From: Luzula sylvatica
Taxonomy: Eukaryota > Streptophyta > Magnoliopsida > Poales > Juncaceae
DNA length: 64,000 bases
Reading direction: 5' to 3'
Assembly: GCA_946800325.1 (NCBI GenBank)
Contig: CAMPEJ010000007.1
Location: forward strand, 62,001-126,000
In this document: piece after piece, positions 53,520 through 64,000 of the stretch
Layout: each line of letters begins with the position of its first letter
Numbering within the stretch: position 1 is the first letter of the stretch
Notes under the pieces: model-generated
Told to the model about the DNA's origin: nothing
The model's input: only the letters and a program-made list of their open reading frames with translations
Database searches by the model: none
Program-made: the position numbers and the translations under genes

Positions 53520-55930
53520 CATAACATTTCACCAAAATTTACAAACACTAAGAAAGTTTGTTTTTCGATTCAAAACAATCTGTTTATGCTTTGGGGAGTT
53601 CAAATAACGTATTTTGAGATCATTTGAAGCGTATCTTTTACCACATAACATTTTACCAAAATTTACAAACACTAAGAAAGTTTGTTTTTCGATTCAAAAC
53701 AATTTGTTTATGCTTTGGGGAGTTCAAATAACGTATTTTGAGATCATTTGAATCGTATCTTTTACCACATAACATTTCACCAAAATTTACAAACACTAAG
53801 AAAGTTTGTTTTTCGATTCAAAACAATCTGTTTATGCTTTGGGGAGTTCAAATAACGTATTTTGAGATCATTCGAATCGTATCTTTTACCACATAACATT
53901 TCACCAAAATTTACAAACACTAAGAAAGTTTGTTTTTCGATTCAAAACAATTTGTTTATGCTTTGGGGAGTTCAAATAACGTATTTTGAGATCATTTGAA
54001 TCGTATCTTTTACCACATAACATTTTACCAAAATTTACAAACACTAAGAAAGTTTGTTTTTCGATTCAAAACAATTTGTTTATGCTTTGGGGAGTTCAAA
54101 TAACGTATTTTGAGATCATTTGAATCGTATCTTTTACCACATAACATTTCACCAAAATTTACAAACACTAAGAAAGTTTGTTTTTCGATTCAAAACAATC
54201 TGTTTATGCTTTGGGGAGTTCAAATAACGTATTTTGAGATCATTTGAATCGTATATTTTACCACATAACATTTTACCAAAATTTACAAACACTAAGAAAG
54301 TTTGTTTTTCGATTCAAAACAATTTGTTTATACTTTGGGGAGTTCAAATAACGTATTTTGAGATCATTTGAATCGTATCTTTTACCACATAACATTTCAC
54401 CCAAATTTACAAACAGAAAGTTTGTTTTTCGATTCAAAACAATCTGTTTATGCTTTGGGGATTTCAAATAACGTATTTTGAGATCATTTGAATCGTATCT
54501 TTTACCACATAACATTTTACCAAAATTTACAAACACTAAGAAAGTTTGTTTTTCGATTCAAAACAATTGCTTTGGGGAGTTCAAATAACGTATTTTGAGA
54601 TCATTTGAATCGTATCTTTTACTACATAACATTTCACCAAAATTTACAAACACTAAGAAAGTTTGTTTTTCGATTCAAAACAATCTGTTTATGCTTTGGG
54701 GAGTTCAAATAACGTATTTTGAGATCATTTGAATCGTATCTTTTACCACATAACATTTTACCAAAATTTACAAACACTAAGAAAGTTTGTTTTTCGATTC
54801 AAAACAATTTGTTTATGCTTTGGGGAGTTCAAATAACGTATTTTGAGATCATTTGAATCGTATCTTTTACCACATAACATTTCACCAAAATTTACAAACA
54901 CTAAGAAAGTTTGTTTTTCGATTCAAAACAATCTGTTTATGCTTTGGGGAGTTCAAATAACGTATTTTGAGATCATTCGAATCGTATCTTTTACCACATA
55001 ACATTTCACCAAAATTTACAAACACTAAGAAAGTTTGTTTTTCGATTCAAAACAATTTGTTTATGCTTTGGGGAGTTCAAATAACGTATTTTGAGATCAT
55101 TTGAATCGTATCTTTTACCACATAACATTTTACCAAAATTTACAAACACTAAGAAAGTTTGTTTTTCGATTCAAAACAATTTGTTTATGCTTTGGGGAGT
55201 TCAAATAATGTATTTTGAGATCATTTGAATCGTATCTTTTACCACATAACATTTCACCAAAATTTACAAACACTAAGAAAGTTTGTTTTTCGATTCAAAA
55301 CAATCTGTTTATGCTTTGGGGAGTTCAAATAACGTATTTTGAGATCATTTGAATCGTATATTTTACCACATAACATTTTACCAAAATTTACAAACACTAA
55401 GAAAGTTTGTTTTTCGATTCAAAACAATTTGTTTATACTTTGGGGAGTTCAAATAACGTATTTTGAGATCATTTGAATCGTATCTTTTACCACATAACAT
55501 TTCACCCAAATTTACAAACAGAAAGTTTGTTTTTCGATTCAAAACAATCTGTTTATGCTTTGGGGATTTCAAATAACGTATTTTGAGATCATTTGAATCG
55601 TATCTTTTACCACATAACATTTTACCAAAATTTACAAACACTAAGAAAGTTTGTTTTTCGATTCAAAACAATTGCTTTGGGGAGTTCAAATAACGTATTT
55701 TGAGATCATTTGAATCGTATCTTTTACTACATAACATTTCACCAAAATTTACAAACACTAAGAAAGTTTGTTTTTCGATTCAAAACAATCTGTTTATGCT
55801 TTGGGGAGTTCAAATAACGTATTTTGAGATCATTTGAATCGTATCTTTTACCACATAACATTTTACCAAAATTTACAAACACTAAGAAAGTTTGTTTTTC
55901 GATTCAAAACAATTTGTTTATGCTTTGGGT
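53520..55930 (+). repeat. 1105-bp (9-monomer) higher-order repeat, about 2.2 copies
   Basis: An offset of 1105 bp (9 x 124 - 4 - 7) links ATTCGAATCG at 53871/54976, the 120-bp monomers with GGGGATTTC at 54273/55378 and CAATTGC at 54564/55669. The match ends near 55.93 kb, where the next monomer reads GGGTAGTTC and GAAATCATTTGATTCG. Confidence 0.83.
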
Positions 55931-58900
55931 AGTTCAAATAACGTATTTTGAAATCATTTGATTCGTATCTTTTACCACATAACATTTCACCAAAATTTAC
56001 AAACACTAAGAAAGTTTGTTTTTCGATTCAAAACAATCTGTTTATGCTTTGGGGAGTTCAAATAACGTATTTTGAGATCATTTGAATCGTATCTTTTACC
56101 ACATAACATTTCACCAAAATTTACAAACACTAAGAAAGTTTGTTTTTCGATTCAAAACAATCTGTTTATGCTTTGGGGAGTTCAAATAACGTATTTTGAG
56201 ATCATTTGAATCGTATCTTTTACCACATAACTTTTTACCAAAATTTACAAACACTAAGAAAGTTTGTTTTTCGATTCAAAACAATTTGTTTATGCTTTGG
56301 GGAGTTCAAATAACGAATTTTGAGATCATTTGAATCGTATCTTTTACCACATAACATTTCACCAAAATTTACAAACACTAAGAAAGTTTGTTTTTCGATT
56401 CAAAACAATCTGTTTATGCTTTGGGGAGTTCAAATAACGTATTTTGAGATCATTCGAATCGTATCTTTTACCACATAACATTTCACCAAAATTTACAAAC
56501 ACTAAGAAAGTTTTTTTTTCGATTCAAAACAATCTGTTTATGCTTTGGGGAGTTCAAATAACGTATTTTGAGATCATTTGAATCGTATCTTTTACCACAT
56601 CACATTTCACCAAAATTTACAACCACTAAGAAAGTTTGTTTTTCGATTCAAAACAATCTCTTTATGCTTTGGGGAGTTCAAATAACGTATTTTGAGATCA
56701 TTTGAATCGTATATTTTACCACATAACATTTTACCAAAATTTACAAACACTAAGAAAGTTTGTTTTTCGATTCAAAACAATTTGTTTATACTTTGGGGAG
56801 TTCAAATAACGTATTTTGAGATCATTTGAATCGTATCTTTTACCACATAACATTTCACCCAAATTTACAAACAGAAAGTTTGTTTTTCGATTCAAAACAA
56901 TCTGTTTATGCTTTGGGGAGTTCAAATAACGTATTTTGAGATCATTTGAATCGTATCTTTTACCACATAACATTTTACCAAAATTTACAAACACTAAGAA
57001 AGTTTGTTTTTCGATTCAAAACAATCTGTTTATGCTTTGGGGAGTTCAAATAACGTATTTTGAGATCATTTGAATCGTATCTTTTACTACATAACATTTC
57101 ACCAAAATTTACAAACACTAAGAAAGTTTGTTTTTCGATTCAAAACAATCTGTTTATGCTTTGGGGAGTTCAAATAACGTATTTTGAGATCATTTGATTC
57201 GTATCTTTTACCACATAACATTTCACCAAAATTTACAAACACTTAGAAAGTTTGTTTTTCGATTCAAAACAATCTGTTTATACTTTGGGGAGTTCAAATA
57301 ACGTATTTTGAGATCATTTGAATCGTATCTTTTACCACATAACATTTCACCAAAATTTACAAACACTAAGAAAGTTTGTTTTTCGATTCAAAACAATTTG
57401 TTTATGCTTTGGGGAGTTCAAATAACGTATTTTGAGATCATTTGAATCGTATCTTTTTCCAGATAACATTTCACCAAAATTTACAAACACTAAGACAGTT
57501 TGTTTTTCGATTCGAAACAATCTGTTTATGCTTTGGGGAGTTCAAATAACGTATTTTGAGATCATTTGAATCGTATCTTTTTCCAGATAACATTTCACCA
57601 AAATTTACAAACACTAAGACAGTTTGTTTTTCGATTCAAAACAATCTGTTTATGCTTTGGGGAGTTCAAATAACGTATTTTGAGATCATTCAAATCGTAT
57701 CTTTTACTACATAACATTTCACCAAAATTTACAAACACTAAGAAAGTTTGTTTTTCGATTCAAAACAATATGTTTATGCTTTGGGGAGTTCAAATAACGT
57801 ATTTTGAGATCATTTGATTCGTATCTTTTACCACATAACATTTCACCAAAATTTACAAACACTGTGAAAGTTTGATTTTCGATTAAAAACAATCTGTTTA
57901 TGCTTTGGGGAGTTCATATAACGTATTTTGAGATCATTTGAATCGTATCTTTTACTACATAACATTTCACCAAAATTTACAAACACTAAGAAAGTTTGTT
58001 TTTCGATTCAAAACAATCTGTTTATGCTTTGGGGAGTTCAAATAACGTATTTTGAGATCATTTGATTCGTATCTTTTACCACATAACATTTCACCAAAAT
58101 TTACAAACACTAAGAAAGTTTGTTTTTCGATTCAAAACAATCTGTTTATGCTTTGGGGAGTTCAAATAACGTATTTTGAGATCATTTGAAGCGTATCTTT
58201 TACCACATAACATTTTACCAAAATTTACAAACACTAAGAAAGTTTGTTTTTCGATTCAAAACAATCTGTTTATGCTTTGGGGAGTTCAAATAACGTATTT
58301 TGAGATCATTTGAATCGTATCTTTTACTACATAACATTTCACCAAAATTTACAAACACTAAGAAAGTTTGTTTTTCGATTCAAAACAATCTGTTTATGCT
58401 TTGGGGAGTTCAAATAACGTATTTTGAGATCATTTGATTCGTATCTTTTACTACATAACATTTCACCAAAATTTACAAACACTAAGAAAGTTTGTTTTTC
58501 GATTCAAAACAATCTGTTTATGCTTTGGGGAGTTCAAATAACGTATTTTGAGATCATTTGAAGCGTATCTTTTACCACATAACATTTTACCAAAATTTAC
58601 AAACACTAAGAAAGTTTGTTTTTCGATTCAAAACAATTTGTTTATGCTTTGGGTAGTTCAAATAACGTATTTTGAGATCATTTGAATCGTATCTTTTACC
58701 ACATAACATTTCACCAAAATTTACAAACACTAAGAAAGTTTGTTTTTCGATTCAAAACAATCTGTTTATGCTTTGGGGAGTTCAAATAACGTATTTTGAG
58801 ATCATTCGAATCGTATCTTTTACCACATAACATTTCACCAAAATTTACAAACACTAAGAAAGTTTGTTTTTCGATTCAAAACAATTTGTTTATGCTTTGG

Positions 58901-61630
58901 GGAGTTCAAATAACGTATTTTGAGATCATTTGAATCGTATCTTTTACCACATAACATTTTACCAAAATTTACAAACACTAAGAAAGTTTGTTTTTCGATT
59001 CAAAACAATTTGTTTATGCTTTGGGGAGTCAAATAACGTATTTTGAGATCATTTGAATCGTATCTTTTACCACATAACATTTCACCAAAATTTACAAACA
59101 CTAAGAAAGTTTGTTTTTCGATTCAAAACAATCTGTTTATGCTTTGGGGAGTTCAAATAACGTATTTTGAGATCATTTGAATCGTATATTTTACCACATA
59201 ACATTTTACCAAAATTTACAAACACTAAGAAAGTTTGTTTTTCGATTCAAAACAATTTGTTTATCCTTTGGGGAGTTCAAATAACGTATTTTGAGATCAT
59301 TTGAATCGTATCTTTTACCACATAACATTTCACCCAAATTTACAAACAGAAAGTTTGTTTTTCGATTCAAAACAATCTGTTTATGCTTTGGGGATTTCAA
59401 ATAACGTATTTTGAGATCATTTGAATCGTATCTTTTACCACATAACATTTTACCAAAATTTACAAACACTAAGAAAGTTTGTTTTTCGATTCAAAACAAT
59501 TGCTTTGGGGAGTTCAAATAACGTATTTTGAGATCATTTGAATCGTATCTTTTACTACATAACATTTCACCAAAATTTACAAACACTAAGAAAGTTTGTT
59601 TTTCGATTCAAAACAATCTGTTTATGCTTTGGGGAGTTCAAATAACGTATTTTGAGATCATTTGAATCGTATCTTTTACCACATAACATTTTACCAAAAT
59701 TTACAAACACTAAGAAAGTTTGTTTTTCGATTCAAAACAATTTGTTTATGCTTTGGGGAGTTCAAATAACGTATTTTGAGATCATTTGATTCGTATCTTT
59801 TACCACATAACATTTCACCAAAATTTACAAACACTAAGAAAGTTTGTTTTTCGATTCAAAACAATATGTTTATGCTTTGGGGAGTTCAAATAACGTATTT
59901 TGAGATCATTTGAATCGTATCTTTTACCACATAACATTTCACCAAAATTTACAAACACTAAGAAAGTTTGTTTTTCGATTCAAAACAATCTGTTTATGCT
60001 TTGGGGAGTTCAAATAACGTATTTTGAGATCATTTGAATCGTATCTTTTACCACATAACTTTTTACCAAAATATACAAACACTAAGAAAGTTTGTTTTTC
60101 GATTCAAAACAATTTGTTTATGCTTTGGGGAGTTCAAATAACGAATTTTGAGATCATTTGAATCGTATCTTTTACCACATAACATTTCACCAAAATTTAC
60201 AAACACTAAGAAAGTTTGTTTTTCGATTCAAAACAATCTGTTTATGCTTTGGGGAGTTCAAATAACGTATTTTCAGATCATTCGAATCGTATCTTTTACC
60301 ACATAACATTTCACCAAAATTTACAAACACTAAGAAAGTTTGTTTTTCGATTCAAAACAATCTGTTTATGCTTTGGGGAGTTCAAATAACGTATTTTGAG
60401 ATCATTTGAATCGTATCTTTTACCACATCACATTTCAACAAAATTTACAACCACTAAGAAAGTTTGTTTTTCGATTCAAAACAATCTCTTTATGCTTTGG
60501 GGAGTTCAAATAACGTATTTTGAGATCATTTGAATCGTATATTTTACCACATAACATTTTACCAAAATTTACAAACACTAAGAAAGTTTGTTTTTCGATT
60601 CAAAACAATTTGTTTATACTTTGGGGAGTTCAAATAACGTATTTTGAGATCATTTGAATCGTATCTTTTACCACATAACATTTCACCCAAATTTACAAAC
60701 AGAAAGTTTGTTTTTCGATTCAAAACAATCTGTTTATGCTTTGGGGAGTTCAAATAACGTATTTTGAGATCATTTGAATCGTATCTTTTACCACATAACA
60801 TTTTACCAAAATTTACAAACACTAAGAAAGTTTGTTTTTCGATTCAAAACAATCTGTTTATGCTTTGGGGAGTTCAAATAACGTATTTTGAGATCATTTG
60901 AATCGTATCTTTTACTACATAACATTTCACCAAAATTTACAAACACTAAGAAAGTTTGTTTTTCGATTCAAAACAATCTGTTTATGCTTTGGGGAGTTCA
61001 AATAACGTATTTTGAGATCATTTGATTCGTATCTTTTACCACATAACATTTCACCAAAATTTACAAACACTTAGAAAGTTTGTTTTTCGATTCAAAACAA
61101 TCTGTTTATGCTTTGGGGAGTTCAAATAACGTATTTTGAGATCATTTGAATCGTATCTTTTACCACATAACATTTCACCAAAATTTACAAACACTAAGAA
61201 AGTTTGTTTTTCGATTCAAAACAATTTGTTTATGCTTTGGGGAGTTCAAATAACGTATTTTGAGATCATTTGAATCGTATCTTTTTCCAGATAACATTTC
61301 ACCAAAATTTACAAACACTAAGACAGTTTGTTTTTCGATTCGAAACAATCTGTTTATGCTTTGGGGAGTTCAAATGACGTATTTTGAGATCATTTGAATC
61401 GTATCTTTTTCCAGATAACATTTCACCAAAATTTACAAACACTAAGACAGTTTGTTTTTCGATTCAAAACAATCTGTTTATGCTTTGGGGAGTTCAAATA
61501 ACGTATTTTGAGATCATTCAAATTGTATCTTTTACTACATAACATTTCACCAAAATTTACAAACACTAAGAAAGTTTGTTTTTCGATTCAAAACAATATG
61601 TTTATGCTTTGGGGAGTTCAAATAACGTAT
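54700..61630 (+). repeat. Tandem duplication with a 3.83-kb unit
   Basis: About 54.7-57.8 kb matches about 58.53-61.63 kb at 3828-3829 bp (55378/59206; 56731/60559; CAATTGC 55669/59497). Rare shared marks are AACTTTTTACC, AACGAATTTTG, CACATCACATTTC, CAATCTCTTTATGC, CACTTAGAAAG and TTCGAAAC. A 1-bp deletion (GGGGAGTCAAAT near 59029) in the second copy explains the 1-bp shift. The second unit follows the first directly. Confidence 0.87.
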
Positions 61631-62399
61631 TTTGAGATCATTTGAATCGTATCTTTTACCACATAACATTTTACCAAAATTTACAAACACTAAGAAAGTT
61701 TGTTTTTCGATTCAAAACAATCTGTTTATGCTTTGGGGAGTTCAAATAACGTATTTTGAGATCATTTGAATCGTATCTTTTACTACATAACATTTCACCA
61801 AAATTTACAAACACTAAGAAAGTTTGTTTTTCGATTCAAAACAATCTGTTTATGCTTTGGGGAGTTCAAATAACGTATTTTGAGATCATTTGATTCGTAT
61901 CTTTTACCACATAACATTTCACCAAAATTTACAAACACTAAGAAAGTTTGTTTTTCGATTCAAAACAATCTGTTTATGCTTTGGGGAGTTCAAATAACGT
62001 ATTTTGAGATCATTTGAATCGTATCTTTTACCACATAACATTTTACCAAAATTTACAAACACTAAGAAAATTTGTTTTTCGATTCAAAACAATTTGTTTA
62101 TGCTTTGGGGAGTTCAAATAACGTATTTTGAGATCATTTGAATCGTATCTTTTACCACATAACATTTCACCAAAATTTACAAACACTAAGAAAGTTTGTT
62201 TTTCGATTCAAAACAATCTGTTTATGCTTTGGGGAGTTCAAATAACGTATTTTGAGATCATTTGAATTGTATCTTTTACCACATAACATTTTACCAAAAT
62301 TTACAAACACTAAGAAAGTTTGTTTTTCGATTCAAAACAATTTGTTTATGCTTTGGGGAGTTCAAATAACGTATTTTGAGATCATTTGAATCGTATCTT

Positions 62400-63420
62400 T
62401 TACCACATAACATTTCACCAAAATTTACAAACACTAAGACAGTTTGTTTTTCGATTCGAAACAATCTGTTTATGCTTTGGGGAGTTCAAATAACGTATTT
62501 TGAGATCATTTGAATCGTATCTTTTTCCAGATAACATTTCACCAAAATTTACAAACACTAAGACAGTTTGTTTTTCGATTCGAAACAATCTGTTTATGCT
62601 TTGGGGAGTTCAAATAACGTATTTTGAGATCATTCAAATCGTATCTTTTACTACATAACATTTCACCAAAATTTACAAACACTAAGAAAGTTTGTTTTTC
62701 GATTCAAAACAATCTGTTTATGCTTTGGGGAGTTCAAATAACGTATTTTGAGATCATTTGATTCGTATCTTTTACCACATAACATTTCACCAAAATTTAC
62801 AAACACTGTGAAAGTTTGATTTTCGATTAAAAACAATCTGTTTATGCTTTGGGGAGTTCATATAACGTATTTTGAGATCATTTGAATCGTATCTTTTACT
62901 ACATAACATTTCACCAAAATTTACAAACACTAAGAAAGTTTGTTTTTCGATTCAAAACAATTTGTTTATGCTTTGGGGAGTTCAAATAACGTATTTTGAA
63001 ATCATTTGAATCGTATCTTTTTCCAGATAACATTTCACCAAAATTTACAAACACTAAGACAGTTTGTTTTTCGATTCAAAACAATCTGTTTATGCTTTGG
63101 GGAGTTCAAATAACGTATTTTGAGATCATTCGAATCGTATCTTTTACTACATAACATTTCACCAAAATTTACAAACACTAAGAAAGTTTGTTTTTCAATT
63201 CAAAACAATCTGGTTATGCTTTGGGGAGTTCAAATAACGTATTTTGAGATCATTTGATTCGTATCTTTTACCACATAACATTTCACCAAAATTTACGAAC
63301 ACTGTGAAAGTTTGATTTTCGATTAAAAACAATCTGTTTATGCTTTGGGGAGTTCATAAAACGTATTTTGAGATCATTTGAATCGTATCTTTTACTACAT
63401 AACATTTCACCAAAATTTAC
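62400..63420 (+). repeat. 496-bp (4-monomer) local repeat near the right end
   Basis: ACTGTGAAAGTTTGATTTTCG followed by GATTAAAAAC occurs at 62806 and 63302, exactly 4 x 124 bp apart. Each is preceded by a ttccaga/gacag monomer, an ACTAC monomer and a GATTCG monomer. The same four-monomer motif also occurs once at 57862. Confidence 0.8.
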
Positions 63421-63596
63421 AAACACTAAGAAAGTTTGTTTTTCGATTCAAAACAATTTGTTTATGCTTTGGGGAGTTCAAATAACATATTTTTAGATAA
63501 TTCGAATCGTATCTTTTACCACATAACATTTCACCAAAATTTACAAACACTAAGAAAGTTTGTTTTTCGATTCAAAACAATCTGTTTATGCTTTGG

Positions 63597-63627
63597 GATC
63601 ATTTGAATCATTTGAATCGTATTTTGA
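63597..63627 (+). repeat. Single 31-bp insert in a 132-bp monomer
   Basis: Only one 31-bp unit is present, followed by GATTATTTGAATC. The host monomer is 132 bp (63557-63688), exactly 31 bp shorter than the 163-bp form. It could be the ancestral single-copy state or a contraction of the two-copy form. Confidence 0.9.
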
Positions 63628-64000
63628 GATTATTTGAATCGTATCTTTTACCACATAACATTTCACCAAAATTTACAAACACTAAGAAAGTTTGTTTTTC
63701 GATTCAAAACAATCTGTTTATGCTTTGGGGAGTTCAAATAACGTATTTTGAGATCATTTGAATCGTATCTTTTACCACATAACATTTTACCAAAATTTAC
63801 AAACACTAAGAAAGTTTGTTTTTCGATTCAAAACAATTTGTTTATGCTTTGGGGAGTTCAAATAACGTATTTTGAGATCATTTGAATCGTATCTTGTACC
63901 ACATAACATTTCACCAAAATTTACAAACACTACGAAAGTTTGTTTTTGGATTCAAAACAATCTGTTTATGCTTTGGGGAGTTCAAATAACGTATTTTGAG

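Larger units (their letters stand above)
27200..57430 (+). repeat. Zone B: more homogeneous central part of the array
   Basis: In about 30 kb I find no 'ttttccaga' monomer (last at 26983, next at 57453), no 31-bp insert and only one 'ctttcggg' monomer (near 50875). Variation is mostly limited to a few sites (TTTCACC/TTTTACC, ACCAC/ACTAC, GAATCG/GATTCG, CAATC/CAATT). Local higher-order repeats of 992, 1105 and 1601 bp and a tandem duplication of about 5 kb lie here. The pattern suggests a more recently expanded block; that is inference. Confidence 0.8.
1789..59508 (+). repeat. 117-bp monomer variant (7-bp deletion), 23 copies
   Basis: CAATCTGTTTATGCTTTGG is shortened to CAATTGCTTTGG, removing 7 bp right after the hairpin dyad. 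The shortened motif begins at 1789, 2650, 6510, 8770, 13250, 14111, 14965, 17561, 18294, 29145, 29882, 32351, 34324, 34813, 37282, 38635, 41104, 42705, 43442, 51971, 54564, 55669 and 59497. At nine of these it starts exactly 28 bp after the end of a 120-bp-variant open frame (e.g. 1761 to 1789, 59469 to 59497), so the two deletions often travel as one linked block. Confidence 0.9.
1498..60822 (+). repeat. 120-bp monomer variant (4-bp deletion), 30 copies
   Basis: In these monomers CAAACACTAAGAAAG is shortened to CAAACAGAAAG, a 4-bp loss. The change is linked to CACCCAAATTT or CAACCAAATTT just upstream in place of CACCAAAATTT. Because 120 is divisible by 3, a minus-strand frame stays open through the next monomer, giving a 264-bp open frame at each site. 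Left ends of the 264-bp spans are 1498, 3216, 5483, 5727, 6219, 6828, 9336, 11975, 12219, 12959, 14674, 18003, 25510, 27614, 31564, 32793, 36495, 38096, 40317, 41918, 44504, 45864, 49456, 50444, 51680, 54273, 55378, 56731, 59206 and 60559. These are useful markers of duplications, not genes. Confidence 0.9.
1..64000 (+). repeat. 124-bp satellite DNA array filling the window
   Basis: The sequence is a continuous direct tandem repeat of a 124-bp unit. Measured from one AGTTTG to the next, spacings such as 493 to 617 and 617 to 741 are exactly 124 bp. About 516 monomers fit once length variants are counted. All are head to tail on the same strand, and I found no inverted block, spacer or insertion of other DNA. 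The consensus has 36 G/C in 124 bp (29%), three CpGs and one GATC. Most monomers differ from the consensus at only a few positions. No coding gene, tRNA, rRNA, mobile element or regulatory site is visible anywhere. An array of this length is typical of eukaryotic centromeric or heterochromatic satellites; the chromosomal location is inferred, not shown. Both window edges lie inside the array. Confidence 0.98.
57430..64000 (+). repeat. Zone A variants reappear (right part of the array)
   Basis: 'ttttccaga/gacag' monomers return from 57453. They are followed by TTTGATTTTCG monomers (57872, 62816, 63312), a TTTTTCAATTC monomer (63190), an 'acatatttttagataattcg' monomer (about 63485), a 31-bp-insert monomer (63597) and a 'tcttgtacc/actacgaaag' monomer (63893-63935). 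The order resembles 20.2-21.3 kb and 22.5-23.7 kb. A new sub-variant, TTCGAAAC in place of TTCAAAAC, is seen at about 57510, 61340, 62456 and 62580. Confidence 0.8.

Noticed and set aside
1498..60822. Thirty minus-strand open frames of 87 codons with nearly identical products
   Set aside because: Each starts at a GTG, spans two satellite monomers around the 4-bp-deletion monomer and stops at TAA or TGA in the next full-length monomer. The product is a 40-residue periodic peptide that simply mirrors the repeat. Frames break in ordinary monomers because 124 is not divisible by 3. There is no ribosome binding site, promoter, domain or codon signal that differs from the non-coding monomers.
1..64000. 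CRISPR array
   Set aside because: The units are contiguous and similar over their full 124 bp. There are no short conserved repeats separated by unique spacers, and no cas genes.
1..64000. Embedded transposons, tRNA or rRNA genes
   Set aside because: Reading through the array I found no stretch that departs from the monomer pattern, no target-site duplications and no long terminal or inverted repeats around foreign DNA. Marker spacings are fully accounted for by monomers and the named small indels, leaving no room for an insertion.
1..64000. Bacterial or phage origin
   Set aside because: Sixty-four kilobases of a 124-bp non-coding tandem repeat with multi-level higher-order structure is not known in bacteria or phages, and no bacterial gene is present.

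Overview
The whole 64 kb window is one uninterrupted, head-to-tail satellite DNA array. The monomer is 124 bp, AT-rich (about 71% A+T in the consensus) and present in about 516 copies, all in the same orientation. I see no gene, RNA gene, transposon, CRISPR array or unique sequence on either strand, and neither edge of the array lies inside the window. This points to a eukaryotic nuclear genome assembled from long reads, in a centromeric, pericentromeric or other heterochromatic block. I do not recognise the family and cannot name the organism.

The array is a layered mosaic. Positions 1-27.2 kb hold a variant-rich zone (zone A). Its diagnostic monomers include 'tttttccaga/gacag' monomers, 'ctttcggg' monomers, a 163-bp monomer carrying two copies of a 31-bp insert, and 'tcttgtacc/actacgaaag' monomers. 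Positions about 27.2-57.4 kb (zone B) are more uniform and lack 'ttttccaga' and 31-bp monomers altogether. From about 57.4 kb to the end the zone A variants come back, including a shorter 132-bp form of the 31-bp-insert monomer.

On top of the monomer there are many local higher-order repeats and duplications. Periods include 244, 496, 733, 868, 992 (three in-register copies of an 8-mer marker), 1105, 1601, 2272-2394, 2508, about 3.2-3.45 kb, 3828 and 4931-5179 bp. Every offset I tested equals a whole number of 124-bp monomers corrected for four recurrent length variants (163, 132, 120 and 117 bp) and a few 1-3 bp indels. This is the mark of in-register unequal exchange or gene conversion, not of random breakage.

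The 30 open reading frames of 87 codons, all on the minus strand, are by-products of the satellite. A 4-bp deletion makes a 120-bp monomer, which keeps frame for one repeat and lets a GTG-started frame run through two monomers. They are not called as genes. The monomer itself carries a perfect 7-bp inverted repeat with a 7-nt loop, an 18-bp imperfect palindrome centred on ACGT, and a 9-bp inverted pair. These are the best candidates for a structural or protein-binding role.
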